Assembly (NCBI GenBank): GCA_016618085.1
Contig: JABLTG010000049.1
Location: 45,193 to 109,192, forward strand
Source of the DNA: Neovahlkampfia damariscottae
Lineage: Eukaryota; Heterolobosea; Selenaionea; Neovahlkampfiida; Neovahlkampfiidae
DNA length: 64,000 nucleotides
Direction: 5' to 3'
Both the position numbers and the translations under genes were made by a program. The notes beneath the pieces are model-generated. The model saw only the letters and a program-made list of their open reading frames with translations. It did not search any database and was not told the origin of the DNA. Positions 1 through 11,683 of this stretch are shown one piece after another (within the stretch, counting starts at the first letter, position 1; every line of letters starts with the position of its first letter).

Positions 1-3000
1 GTTGTGTTCTGTAAAATATCAGCCATTTCAACATAATCTTTCTTCATTTCATCAAACTGTTCATTCCATTCTTTCATAAAGGATGTTGTTTCTTGTCTTT
101 TTCTTTCATTTTCTTCTTGATGTAATTTAGCTTTGATCAATAAATTTTCTTCTTCTCTTTCTTGTTCTTCTGTTTTTCCTGGTGAAACTGGATTACTCTT
201 TCCTCTTCCCAAATTGAAATTCCCAAGTATTTTTTTCTTTTTCTCCTTTTCTTTGTCTTCATCTGTTGCATCTGGTCCTAATGAATTTTTACGTGGAGTG
301 AACAGTTTAAAACCATTGGATGATTTTTTTTCAATTTCTTCATCAGTCCTTGGAGTCAATGAATTCAATTCTTCTTGTGTTTTTTTATCAACTTTTTTGA
401 CTAAATTTTTCCAACCAAGTTTATTGAGAAGTGATCCTTTTCTCTTTTTTGGTGTATGTGGCTCTGTATCTGATGTTCTTGGTGTAATATCTTCATTGTC
501 ACTTCTTGGAGAATCAACTGAAACTGGAACAGGTGATAACTCACCATCAGTTGTTTCAGAATCATTTGATTGTGGTACTCTCAATGAATTTGGACTTTTC
601 TTTGGTGTTTCAATACTGGTATTCAAAGTATCATTATTTGGAAGATTTAATGTAGGAACTGGTGATGAAGATGGAGATTCTCTTGGTGTTATTCCTTGTT
701 TGAATGAATCATCCATATCTAACATATCCCTCAATTGTGATTTTTGATGTTCAATCAATTCATTCGCATCCAATAGATCTTCACGAATTTCTTCCATTTT
801 GTAGAACATTTTTTGAAGTTTTTTTTCATACAAAATCATTCTATTTTCATACTCATGTACTTGTTTCACGAATTCATCATTCATTTCTGTTAATTCTTGT
901 TCGTGTTCTATTTCTAAATTTGTAATTTCTTTTTCTTTTTGTTGAACGAACAATTTAAGATTTGATATTTCTTCTTGGGATTCTTTTGTCAATTGGGAAA
1001 ATTCAGTTGTCATTTGTTTCTCTTTTTTTTCTTTTTCATTTGTCAAATCTGATAATTCCATTTTTAGAGTTGAAATAAATTCATTCAATTCTTTTTTATC
1101 ACTTTGTAAGTTTGATATCTTTTCTTTCAATTCTTCATTTTGATTAGATAACTCATCATAATGATCATTTAATTTTTGATGTTTTTCTGATAAATTAGAA
1201 TTCTTTTCAAACAAATTTTGTTTTTCAGTTTCTAAATTATTGATTCTACCTTCAGAATTTTTGACATCTGTCTGTAATTGAAATGATTTTTCTTGAAGTT
1301 CTTTTTTTTTTTCATCCAATGAATATACTTTTTCTTCCAATTCTAAAATTTGATTGGAAAGTTGATGAATTTCTGTTGATTTTTTATCAATTTGTGATTC
1401 ATATTCTTTGGTTGTCTTGATATGTTGTTCATGAAGACTTTTGATTTCACGTTGAAAATTTGTGATTTGTTGATTCAATTGTTCATTCAATGTTACTTGT
1501 TCTTTTAAAATTGATTCCAAATCAGATTTTTTAACATCCAAATTATTCAAATCATCATTTATTTGATTGAATTTTGTTGATAATGTCACAAATTCAATAT
1601 TCTTTGATTCAATTATTGTTGATTTTTCTTTAATTTCATTCTTTGAAAAACTTAACTCTTCAGATAGTTGAGTTATTTTTTTGGAATTTTCATCAATTTC
1701 ACTTTGATTTTTTTCTTCTTTTTGTTGAAGATTTTCGATTTCAAAAGCAGATTGAGTTAATTTTTGTTCTAATTCGAAGTTTTGTTGTTCCAAGTTATCA
1801 TTTCTTCCATCTTCTTCTTTTAGTTTTAAATGCAATTCTTTTTTTTCATTTTCCAAATTTTCAATTGATTTTTCATGTTTTTGGATTATGGTTGATAGGT
1901 ATTGAATTTCTTTCTGAAAGTTTTTGTTGCTGTTTTCATGTTTTTGATTTTCAACTTTTAAATCGGATTCTAATGTCATTTTTTCTTGTAATATTTTCTT
2001 GATTTCTGAATTAAATTCATCAGATTCTTTTGAATGACGTGTTATCATCTCTTGATGTTTTTCTTTCAATGATGCAATTTCATTTGTCAAATCATTGATT
2101 TTATTTTCGTTTACTGTAATGGAATTTCTCAAATTTTCAATAGTTTTTTTATCATTTTCAACAGTTGAAGTCGTTTGAGTTTCAAGTTCTTCTTTATTTT
2201 TGTATAATTGAGAAATTGTTTTTTCCAAATTTTTGTTCTTTTCTAAAAGTTGATTTGTTTCAATTTCAAAACTATCTCTTTCTTTTCTAACATCTTTTGA
2301 TAACTTTTCAAATTGATTTTTTTCAAATGTTATCTTTTCCAAATTTTCTTCCAATGCACTCAATGAATCTTTCAATGTCATTTCAGATATTAATTTTTCA
2401 TTCAAATTTTCTTCAATGATTTTTTTTTCAATTTGAAGGTTATCAAATGATTCTAATAATATTTGTTTTTCAGATTTTGTATGACTAAGTGATGCTGAAA
2501 TCTCTTCCATTTCCACATTCAAATTTTGTTGAGTGATTTCTAAACTTTTTTTCTCGTTATTTAATTTGATAATTGATTCGTGAAGTTCTTTCTTTTCTTT
2601 AATATTGTTTTCCTCGAATGACTTTTGTTCTTCTTTTAATTTTTCTATTGTCAATTCTGATGATTTAGTCACTTCATTCATTTTGGAAATGGTTTCATTT
2701 AATTTGTTGATTTCTTCTTTTAAATTTTGACTTTCAAGATCCAGTTTAGCAATAGAAACAGCAAGCTGATTTTTTTCATTGATCGTTAAATCCAATGAAT
2801 TTTGAAGAGTTTTATTCATCTCTTTTAATTGGTCGATTCTTTTTTCCAAATTTATTTTTTCTTCATTTGCAATTGAAATAGAGTTTTCACTATTAGCTTC
2901 TTTCTCACTCATTGATTCTTTTAGTTCTTTCAATTTCATTTCAATATTAAGAAGTGATTCAGTCAAGGATTTTGATTCATTTTTAGATTTTGCCACAGAT

Positions 3001-4744
3001 TCTTCGAGATTTTTTTTATCCTCTTTCAATTGTTCAACTTTTTCATGAAAGTTTGAATTCTCATTCTTGAATGTTGAGTTTTCATGGTTTAATTGATTCA
3101 AATTCATTTCTAATTGAAATTTTTCTTCTTTGATTTGATTGACTGAAGCTTCTAATGATAAATTCTCCTCCTTAATTTGGTTGATCAATAGATTTGTCTT
3201 TTCTCCATCTTGCTTGGTTTCATTCATTTTTTCAATTATTTCTTGTTTTTCAATGGTCAATTTTTCACAATCTTTTTTACTTGTTTTTGTTTCTTCTTGT
3301 GATGAAAATAATGACTCTTCAAGTTGCTTCTTGTCAAATGTTAATTGAGAAACCATTTCCAATGTCTTTTTTCTTTCTTCTTTCATTCCTGTGATTTCGT
3401 TGGTCATGACAGAGACAGATTTTTCAAGTTCTGATTTTTCATCGTTTAAATCAGAATTTGATGACTCCAGTGAGGATATCTTGTCCTTCAATGATTCTAT
3501 TTCAACATCTAATTCTTTTTTAATTTCCAAAAATTCAACATTTTTTGCTTTTGTTTCGTCTAATTTCATTTTTGTTTCTTTCAAATTTTCATCCAATGTT
3601 TTTCTATCTTCCAAATTTTGAATCATCATTTTGGAATAATTTGAATTTTCCATTTTTAAATTTGAATTTTCTTCATTAAGTTTATTTATGTTTGTCTCAA
3701 AATCGGCCTTTTCTTGGACTAATTCTCCAACTGATTTTGTATACATTGAATTCTCCTTTTTCAGTTCATCTTTTTCAGTAGTTAATTTTGTAACTTGATT
3801 ATTCAATGATTCTTCTTTATTTTTATAATTTTCAAGTTCTTTTTGAATTTCAATCATTTCCAATTTCATTTTTTCAATTTCTTCATTTTTTACATGTTCC
3901 AATGATTTATTTATTTCTTCGAGTTCTATAACTTTTGCAGTATCCGTAGATAACGACATAGTCTTTAAATTCAATTCCTCTTCCAGTTTTTTTACAGTTT
4001 GAGTGAGTGTTTCAGAATCTTCTTTTGATTGGATTAAATCATTAATCAATTTCTGATTCTCTTGACGAAGTGTAAACAATTCCATCAATGCAGTGGATGA
4101 AAGTAAATTTTCTAATTCTTTTTCATGACTTTCCTGTAACTCTTTCATTTGTTTTTGATGTTGATTTTCTAAATCTTGTAACCTTTGTTCAAACTGTTTG
4201 ATTTCTGAAATCAATTTATCTACAACTTCTTCAGGTGTTTCAAATTTCAAAAAATTGGAAACTGCTTTCATATACTTATAGGTTAAAACAAAATAAACTT
4301 ACCAGAATATACTCATCTTTCAATAAGTCATGCAAATACTGGTTTAAAGCCATTTTTCTTTTTTCAAGTGTCTCTGGTTTAAAATTACCAAATAACAATT
4401 TTGGTGGAAGTTTTGCTTCTGTTTTTACTTTTTTCAATAACTACACAACATTGTCAAAAAAAAAAAAAAATTACTTCGACATTTAAGTCAAGAAAGTCTT
4501 TATAACGATGATCTACTGTCCATTCTCTTTCTGAAAATATACATTTAATAACATAGGCCTGAAAAAATTAGTAAAAAGAAATTATCACAATGTAATCTTT
4601 TCCTTGTGAATCTGTCTTAGAAATATAACTTTCTATTTTGAATTTCAAGTTAGTTTCCAGATGAAAACTCTTTTTTGGTTCTGTTTCATCAATAGACAGA
4701 GTCTCAATTTCTTCTGTCGTAGGTGTCCTTGGCGTTTTGGACAT
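1..4744 (-). CDS. PX-domain protein with very long coiled coil (3' end outside window)
   Basis: The ATG is at 4744, about 15 nt downstream of a CCAAT box (ATTGGTGG on the plus strand near 4762). Exons are 4744-4589, 4558-4475, 4440-4303 and 4274 to beyond position 1; the introns are 30, 34 and 28 nt. The first ~130 residues form a PX phosphoinositide-binding domain, with motifs such as WTVDHRYKDF and LPPKLLFGNF. More than 1,000 residues of heptad-rich Glu/Lys/Asn coiled coil follow. Near the window edge is a Ser/Pro/Thr-rich stretch with many T-P and S-P sites (SPVPTLNLPN, ITPRTSDTEP). At least about 1,550 residues are encoded here and no stop is reached. A role as an endosomal tether or membrane-linked scaffold is inferred from PX plus coiled coil. 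The exact function is unknown. Confidence 0.85.
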
Positions 4745-4865
4745 GAGGAAAGAAAAATTTGATTGGTGGAAAAAAAACAATCAAAATCACATAAGAAAAA
4801 TAATCAGTATTCATATAGATCCGAAATACCTAAAATTCTAAAATGAGGTCTTTTGAAATTTAAAA

Positions 4866-6560
4866 TCATTCATAACTTTGAGTGTCCAAAAATCTAGATA
4901 AAACATCATTGTCAATCAATTTCTTCGTATCCATTAATATTGAATCAAATAAATTCATTTTTCCATATTTCATTTGACTTAAACAAGCTTCTTTTTTAGC
5001 TGTACTTGTATTCAATCCATATTTTGCACTGTCATCAAAAAAAACTTTAATCATCTCTTTAGCAAATAATTTCCTTTTTGTCCATCCAAGTGATTTGTAT
5101 ATTTGAACATGTTCATAAAAAATTAAATTTTCTTCAGCTAATTCTGTCTTTAAATAAACCAAATAATTAGTTCTGAGTTTTTGATCTTTTAATACATCAT
5201 CTAAAGTCATATTATGTGTAATGAATTTTGGATTCAATTCTACACTTTCATATTGAATTTCATCAAATTTTCCAATAGAAAAATTTTTGAACTCTCCAAT
5301 TTTTTTTTCTTCTTCCTGTTTTTTTTGGTCATTAACACCACAATGATCTTCTACATTTTCTAAACAAAGTTCTTCATGAGATAATTTTGAGATATTGTCC
5401 GAATCCAAAATGAAAAAAACACAAGCACCACAATGCTCTGAATTTGTGGTCAATTCTGGTTCAAAATCTTTTGTGACTTGAATAATATCCATTTTATTCT
5501 TTGAATAATCATTCAAAAGTTTAAATAAATGCTGGTCTTTTCTTGAATAATGTAACATTGGTGAAACCATTTGTTGAGCGAATTTGTTATGATTTTCATT
5601 TAAAACTTCATGAAACCGCAAACATTCTTTACATTTTAAGTTGTCCATGTGATATATGAATATCTTGAAACCCATATCCAAAATATCGTTCATTGAAACT
5701 TCTCTGGTAGATTTTAAGTGTAACAAAAGCTCCTCTTGTTCATCTACTTGTGAACAGAAATTGTTTTCATCTTGTACGTACATTTCTTCTTCCTCTTCTT
5801 CATCGTCAAACTCCTCTTCTTTGGAGAGAAAAATCTTTTTTGTAATTCTCTTTAGAAAGTTGGTTTTTGGTTTTGGAGACCTAGGTGTAGTTTGATCTGA
5901 ACCATCTGAATCTGAACCTCTTTTTTGTTCTTCTATCATTGAATCTGAAGGTGTTACTGGAGTGTTTATTTTTTCGGAATTTTTAGGACTCTGTAATTCT
6001 TGTTCTTCTGTAGTTTCTTCAATATCTTCTGACTCTTCCACTTGCTCTTCTTCTTCTTCATATTCTATATCCATATCATTGATAATCTTCGCAAAATTAT
6101 TTACTAATTCTTCATGTGAAAATCTGTTTATAACAACAGTCTCGTGTATTTCAAACAGACTCGAGTTGCATTTAGAACCAGGTGTAAACTCATCTTCGAT
6201 ATGATCTACCACTACATAATCAATTTTGTTGTCAAATTCTTCTCGGAAGCTTCGGAAAATTTGTTGATCTGAACGGCAATAATACAACAAAAGAATGTAG
6301 CCTTTTTCTTCTAAAACTTGGTATAATTTGTTGAGTTTTTGGTGTACTTTTTGACAAGCAAAACAGTCATAACAGTCCAAGTGAAAGATTAAAATTGTGA
6401 AACCCATTGAAGTGTATTCATTTATGGACATGGATTTCGTGGTTCGTAAACCGAGCAAAATTTTGTGGTCATAAGCAACTGCTTTTTGAAAAACAAATCT
6501 TCCAATGGCTTGTTTTCTTTTTCTAATGCTGACAGAAAAGCGGTTGTTTTCTGAAGACAT
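4866..6560 (-). CDS. RGS protein with two tandem CxxC thioredoxin-like domains
   Basis: Single exon, 564 aa, ATG at 6560, with a CCAAT box about 30 nt upstream (GATTGGTT near 6588). Two related N-terminal modules each have a beta strand, a CxxC motif and a downstream YxRxDQ motif. The first is CYDCFACQKVH at residues 63-73 with YCRSDQ; the second is LKCKECLRFH around 308-317 with YSRKDQ. An acidic linker with a basic patch (NFLKRITKKIF) separates them. Residues ~455-560 are an RGS domain (AEENLIFYEHVQ), the fold that speeds GTP hydrolysis on G-alpha. Paralogues lie at 50278-51900 and 52168-53814. The RGS call is firm. Thioredoxin-like is inferred from the CxxC context and strand/helix pattern. 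The domain combination is not one I know. Confidence 0.85.
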   Translation of the reverse strand: MSSENNRFSVSIRKRKQAIGRFVFQKAVAYDHKILLGLRTTKSMSINEYTSMGFTILIFHLDCYDCFACQKVHQKLNKLYQVLEEKGYILLLYYCRSDQQIFRSFREEFDNKIDYVVVDHIEDEFTPGSKCNSSLFEIHETVVINRFSHEELVNNFAKIINDMDIEYEEEEEQVEESEDIEETTEEQELQSPKNSEKINTPVTPSDSMIEEQKRGSDSDGSDQTTPRSPKPKTNFLKRITKKIFLSKEEEFDDEEEEEEMYVQDENNFCSQVDEQEELLLHLKSTREVSMNDILDMGFKIFIYHMDNLKCKECLRFHEVLNENHNKFAQQMVSPMLHYSRKDQHLFKLLNDYSKNKMDIIQVTKDFEPELTTNSEHCGACVFFILDSDNISKLSHEELCLENVEDHCGVNDQKKQEEEKKIGEFKNFSIGKFDEIQYESVELNPKFITHNMTLDDVLKDQKLRTNYLVYLKTELAEENLIFYEHVQIYKSLGWTKRKLFAKEMIKVFFDDSAKYGLNTSTAKKEACLSQMKYGKMNLFDSILMDTKKLIDNDVLSRFLDTQSYE

Positions 6561-6725
6561 ACAACCGAAGAAAATAACGATATCTTTTGATTGGTTAAAA
6601 CTATAGATGACTAAGAATGTTATTGTAATTTTTTTGATATTTTTTTACTTTTTCTAAATCAATTTAAGCGATTTCTTTTCACTTGATATTCCCCAATCAC
6701 ATCTTCGTTCTGTTTCAATCGTTTT

Positions 6726-7517
6726 ATGGACAGTTTCAAAAATTATTTAGAGAATCATTTGATAAGTTGTCAAAATAGTAACACAACATTTCAAAAAGCA
6801 AAAAAAATAGAAAAACAAGTCAAAATTGAGAAGGTATATTTTCCAAATATTTCAACTACGATTTCACAATCTGCAGACAAAATCAATGATCTTATAAAAT
6901 CCAAAGATGCGGAAAATGAACAAAACAAAAAAAAAATTGAATTGGAGCTCAAAAAACTACGAAGAAATTTGAAGATTCTGAAGATGGAAATTCAGAAAAA
7001 AAAAACAAAAAATCCAAAAGTTGCTGTTGAAGAAACTGACGAAAAAAATAATTTTTCAAATGATTTTCAATCATCTAAACATAAAAATTTTCAAAAATTT
7101 TTCACCACCAAATCAGAAATTCCACTTGAACATCTGTATCAACAAGAAGAAAAAGTTTCAAATTTATCAATCATAACTGAAATAGAAAAAGATAAATTAA
7201 TAAAAGAAAAGGAAATGTATGATATTTTAGATCAAAAACAATTCGAAATTCAGCAGAAAATCAACAAATGGAATCAGTTCTATGGTAATTCGTCAAATAC
7301 TTTTAGTATTGAATATAAATCAAATGGAGAAGTTATTTTTCAAATAAAAAATGAAAAAATAGAACACAATGAAATTCCATACCAAACAATGATTGAAAAA
7401 TTAACTAAAAAGCTCGAAAAGGAAAAAAAAGAAATAGAAGAAGAAAAAATTGAACAAAATTATTGTAAATCGAGAAGAATAATTGAATTAGAAAAACTAT
7501 TGAATCAACAACAGTGA
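6726..7517 (+). CDS. Uncharacterised coiled-coil protein
   Basis: Single exon, 263 aa, ending in TGA. A CCAAT element (CCCCAATCAC near 6690) lies about 35 nt upstream of the ATG. The protein is Lys/Glu-rich with coiled-coil heptads at roughly residues 45-95, 140-185 and 220-263. A short, less charged segment near 185-215 (NKWNQFYGNSSN) may form beta structure. There is no signal peptide or membrane segment. It is divergent from the RGS gene at 6560, with 165 bp between starts. I recognise no family. Confidence 0.7.
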   Translation: MDSFKNYLENHLISCQNSNTTFQKAKKIEKQVKIEKVYFPNISTTISQSADKINDLIKSKDAENEQNKKKIELELKKLRRNLKILKMEIQKKKTKNPKVAVEETDEKNNFSNDFQSSKHKNFQKFFTTKSEIPLEHLYQQEEKVSNLSIITEIEKDKLIKEKEMYDILDQKQFEIQQKINKWNQFYGNSSNTFSIEYKSNGEVIFQIKNEKIEHNEIPYQTMIEKLTKKLEKEKKEIEEEKIEQNYCKSRRIIELEKLLNQQQ

Positions 7518-7698
7518 TCTACTCTCCAGATTTGCCTTGCTGAATTAAGTCAATTTACTATTTAGTATTCTACCAATTAAATCGAATTAGAATAGTTTCA
7601 AAAAAAAAATTTCTATCAAATACGATAAAATTAATAAAAATCATTCAAATAATCAGCAAAAAAATGAAGCCATTTCATTGGACCAACCTATTGTTGTT

Positions 7699-9192
7699 AT
7701 GAGTACTTCACCCTTTGATGAAAAAGCACTGTCCATAATCTACGATTTCTTTGAACCAAAGAACGATTTAAAAGATATAAACTCACTAAATTTAGTTTCA
7801 AAAGCATGGAAAAAAGCAGAAGACAACTTTTGGCAAAGTATTTTCAAAAAAAAAAAAATTCCACCACCAAATTACGAAAACTGTTTATTCACCTTGAAAG
7901 AAATTTATTCAACGATAATATGTGACAAAGCTTTAGTGTTAAAATATCAAAAAAATTATAAAAATTTGTGGACAACAAAATTTGATAAATCAGATTGGAC
8001 GAATGATCAAACAGAATGGAAATTAATCTCTTTGAATGAATTAATTAGAAACTTATTTATAAGTGAGCTTGATCTCATGGAAACGTTTTTATTCACTTTT
8101 CCTTCATTTACCAATGATTACATGGTTTTATTAAAAGTGTTTGAATTTTACAACCCACCTAAAGATGTTGATGTCAATAGAAAACAACTTCAATTATTTG
8201 TTGTTTCATTAATCAAAAAATGGGTTCATTTAAAATTATTTCCTTATCATTTATCAAAAAAACTTGATAAATTTGCAGAAGTCACCACTGATAAAAATTT
8301 TTTGAAATTTTTTCAGGACACAATGACTCAAAAGTTAAAAAGACATGAAAATAATTTTCTATTTCCAACTTTTAATGTACCTTCAAAAAAGAATTATCAA
8401 AAATTAATTCAAGATATTTCAGATATTGACTTGAAAGATTTCACAGAACAGTTTACCCTAAGATCATTTGATTCTTATAAATTAATCAAAAGAGAAGATA
8501 TTTTAAGATTTACAACTGGTGGAAATACATTATCATATGTTTTTAAAATGAGTGAAGAATCAGATATTATTGGAACTTGGATATGTTCCGAAATACTCAA
8601 AGAATCAAAATTAGCAATGAGACAAAAAAAGTTAAAGTTTTTTATTGAAGCAGCATTTGCATTTTATAAAATGAAAAATTATTCAAATGCATTTTCATTT
8701 TATCAAGGTGTTTCAAATTCATATATTACAAATTTACCATCAACATTTTTACTTGATAAAAAATTAACACAAATTCTGATTGATCTTGAAAATGTTTTTG
8801 ATCCAGATTTTAGATTTCATAAATATAAACAACATTTAAATGCAACAGATCCTCCTTGTATACCATATTTAGGTATTGTTACTGATGATTTGATTACAAA
8901 TTTAGAAGGTTCAGTGAATACTGATTATTTGATTGATTGGAATATGAAAAGGGATGAATGTTTAATTGTGAAGAAATATTTGTTTTATCAAGAAGATGAA
9001 TATGATTATCAAAGAATTCCTATGATTCAAGCTTTTATTTCAAAATCGTTGTATGATGAAAATCTGTTGACTGATAAACAAATGTTCAAATTGGGAAAAG
9101 AAGTAAAAGCTAGTGAAGGTTCACAAAGAAGAAAATCAAACAGCAGTTTGAAGGAAATGTTAAATTTCAGTTATAGTTCAAAAATGAAATAA
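7699..9192 (+). CDS. F-box and RasGEF domain protein
   Basis: Single exon, 497 aa. The reading frame stays open to a TTG at 7678, but the first ATG is 7699 and a CCAAT pair (CATTGGACCAACC) sits just upstream. Residues ~5-50 resemble an F-box (leucine-rich helices ending in VSKAWKKAEDNFW). Residues ~110-180 fit a RasGEF N-terminal REM module (VLLKVFEFYNPP). Residues ~230-430 are the CDC25-type catalytic domain, with DLKDFTEQFTLRSFD and the signature PCIPYLGIVTDDL. The C-terminus is basic and Ser-rich. Such a protein would load GTP on a Ras-family GTPase, and the F-box could link it to an SCF ubiquitin ligase. The GEF call is firm, the F-box moderate. Confidence 0.85.
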   Translation: MSTSPFDEKALSIIYDFFEPKNDLKDINSLNLVSKAWKKAEDNFWQSIFKKKKIPPPNYENCLFTLKEIYSTIICDKALVLKYQKNYKNLWTTKFDKSDWTNDQTEWKLISLNELIRNLFISELDLMETFLFTFPSFTNDYMVLLKVFEFYNPPKDVDVNRKQLQLFVVSLIKKWVHLKLFPYHLSKKLDKFAEVTTDKNFLKFFQDTMTQKLKRHENNFLFPTFNVPSKKNYQKLIQDISDIDLKDFTEQFTLRSFDSYKLIKREDILRFTTGGNTLSYVFKMSEESDIIGTWICSEILKESKLAMRQKKLKFFIEAAFAFYKMKNYSNAFSFYQGVSNSYITNLPSTFLLDKKLTQILIDLENVFDPDFRFHKYKQHLNATDPPCIPYLGIVTDDLITNLEGSVNTDYLIDWNMKRDECLIVKKYLFYQEDEYDYQRIPMIQAFISKSLYDENLLTDKQMFKLGKEVKASEGSQRRKSNSSLKEMLNFSYSSKMK

Positions 9193-9379
9193 AAATTTTA
9201 ATGTTCAATCTAAAAATAAAATCAATATGATTGGAAGAAGAAACTCATTTTCAAAATGCACATTTGAAGACCAATCATATTCCAATCTCAACTGAGATTG
9301 AACCTTCACTTTCGAAATTGAGAAATTTTGACCAATAAATAGCTCTTCCAATTCTATTCTTTCATCAAAACAAAAACAC

Positions 9380-9841
9380 ATGCCTAGAAGACAAGAGTAT
9401 TCCGATGAAACCTCCTTAACATACCCAAAACAAGCAGGAGCATTAAGAAAGAACGATTTCATTTGCATCCAAGAACATCCTTGCAAAATCTTAAAAATTG
9501 AATCTTCAAAGAATGGAAAACATGGACATGCTAAAGCACATATCCTTGCAGTTGATATTTTCACAGGAAATAAATACGAAGATAGTGCTCCAACAGGACA
9601 CAATGTTACCGTTCCAGTTGTTGAAAAAAATGATTATCAAGTAGTTGGAATTTCTGAAGATTACTTAGATTTAATTGACACCAATGGTGAAGAAGCTGAT
9701 CAAATTCAAATCCCAGATGAATTCAAAGAACTTTCTGAAAAAGTGAAAAATTCAATGGAAGAAGGAACTTATATCGTGATGGTGTGCGTTCAATCAGCAA
9801 TGGGAATTGAAAAAATCATCTCTTATAAAGAAGAAAAATAA
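9380..9841 (+). CDS. eIF5A: Translation factor eIF5A
   Basis: Single exon, 153 aa, the normal eIF5A length. The hypusination loop reads SSKNGKHGHAK, and Lys47 is the expected hypusine residue. An SH3-like N-terminal half and an OB-fold C-terminal half are recognisable. eIF5A binds the ribosomal E site and helps peptide-bond formation at stalling motifs and termination. Two CCAAT boxes precede the gene (GACCAATCAT near 9271 and GACCAATAAA near 9330). The stop codon is embedded in AATAAA. The convergent membrane-protein gene on the other strand ends only 10 bp away, so their 3' UTRs must overlap. Confidence 0.98.
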   Translation: MPRRQEYSDETSLTYPKQAGALRKNDFICIQEHPCKILKIESSKNGKHGHAKAHILAVDIFTGNKYEDSAPTGHNVTVPVVEKNDYQVVGISEDYLDLIDTNGEEADQIQIPDEFKELSEKVKNSMEEGTYIVMVCVQSAMGIEKIISYKEEK

Positions 9842-9851
9842 ATTCATTTCT

Positions 9852-11390
9852 TTAATCATCTTCTTTTCTGCATATACCACATGTCCATGCATATTTGAAA
9901 CTATCCCATGAAAATAATCCAACAATCATACTTTTGAAATTTTAGATAAAGTTGATTTACCTTAACTCTGCCAATACACACCAATATAAATAATAAGGAG
10001 CTTGAAAAATGTATAATTGAACTGATAAGATATCCTTTCCGATGAGAACTTCCAAGCAAAAAATACAAAATCCTATCATTAATGTAGGGATCAATATGAA
10101 TGTGAAAAGGAGAACCAGCAGCATATACTCAAAAAAAATTAAGAATAAAAAAATAAATGATACGTTTTCTCTGAAAATTTTCACAACTTTTACCATGAAT
10201 TTGTCAAATTTATGAGCTGTAATGAAGATTTTCAATGATTGTATGACCAAGAATATTTGATATCCAATCGTACAAAAAATTACGACAATCACCCAAACAC
10301 CAAGCAGATAAAATATAACTGTTCTTTTTCCTTCAAATATTAAAATATAACTTCCATAAAAAATGACTCCAATCATGCCAAAAATGATGTAAAATAGCAG
10401 AGCAAAAACAATCTTAACATATGTCGAGATTGAATAATATTTCAAACCTAAATTTGTTGATTTTTGATAAATGTGTTCCCATAAAATAATAATCATATTG
10501 AAGGACAAACAAACCATGGCTCCACAAAAATACCCAACTGCATTTGATACTCGAAGCACAGTAATTGAAGCTAAATCAAAAATTATTGATGCACTAATGG
10601 GTATATTCAATAAAAATACAGTTGATGTCACCCATGACCTGATGGAGAATAAATCAAAATAAGTCATTTTCCAAGTTTTTCTTTTCCTCTCTCTAACTAT
10701 TTTGATGACATCTGGAAAAATTAAAGTTGTCAAAACCAAAATTCCTGAGAGAATAAATCCTATTAAAGGAGGTATTCTTGAGTAACTATAATAAAACCAA
10801 TATATGTATTTGTGAGTAAAATCATCAGAAAAATAAAAAATATTATCATTCCAAAAATAACATAAAGGTAATTCTGGTTTATAGTATACACATGTGGATT
10901 CAGTTGAACAATATTGATTCATCCTAAAAAATTTACATTTTTTTGTTGGTAAAAATATTTCTTTGTTTGGTTTTTCACAAAGTGTACAATATCTTTGAAG
11001 TGAATAATGTCTTTCTGATGATATTTGACGTATTTTTAATGACAATGATGAATTCATTGACATATTTAAATAAATTGGTGAAAATTCACCACAAAAATAT
11101 TGTTCACAAGGATTTTCAATTTTTGAATTATTCCAAAAGTTTTTATCCAAAAAATTAAAGGTTGAACATAAATCTAAACTTCCTAATGTATCTTTTTGTT
11201 CAGTTACAGGTGTCACATAAATTGAGTATCCAAACAATTCACCTGGAACATCATCAAAAGCAAATTCTGGAAAGAAGATGTGTTTATATGTCGTGTTTAT
11301 GTTTCTGGTTTCAGTTATATTTGATGGTATGAGATATAGTGGTCTACTAAGACCGTAGCAAAACAGCAGCAGAACCAAAAACCGATACAT
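9852..11390 (-). CDS. Secreted-ectodomain, multi-pass (about 7 TM) receptor-like membrane protein
   Basis: Two exons (11390-9961 and 9930-9852) with a 30-nt intron give 502 aa. Ignoring the intron would stop at 9957. Splicing adds a C-terminal tail ending CGICRKEDD. Residues 1-17 form a signal peptide (MYRFLVLLLFCYGLS). An extracellular Cys- and Asn-rich domain of about 190 residues follows, with several N-x-S/T sites. About seven hydrophobic helices come next, from PPLIGFILSGILVL to LYIFQAPYYLYW. The layout matches protist 7TM receptors with a Cys-rich ectodomain, but I see no motif assigning a GPCR class. A CCAAT box lies about 12 nt upstream of the start. Confidence 0.75.
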
Positions 11391-11683
11391 CTATCACTTT
11401 GTCCAATCAAAATATTTTCAGAAATGGTCATCGAACATAATAAACAAATATCTCAGTTTTTTCATTTTCCTTTGAAATGTAACGAACAACAATATAGTGA
11501 TGAAATTTGTCAAACAAATAATTATTTTTGCTCCAACAGAACGCTGCTCAAATTTCTGGTGACAACGGAAAACAAATACAAAATTTGTTGGTTTGGTTTC
11601 TTTTTTTCCTTGCTGTGAATTGTCCTATTTTAGAAATCATTTTTTCATTGGTCAAGTTCATCCAAAAAATCAGTTACACAAAC

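Noticed and set aside
133-3621. Several plus-strand ORFs of 60-204 aa
   Set aside because: They are mirror frames of the minus-strand coiled-coil gene, rich in Ser/Phe from complementary Glu/Lys codons.
7678-7698. TTG start for the F-box/RasGEF gene; similar non-ATG starts at 11528, 30109, 52156 and 60159
   Set aside because: An in-frame ATG follows at once with a CCAAT box or viral element at the normal distance.
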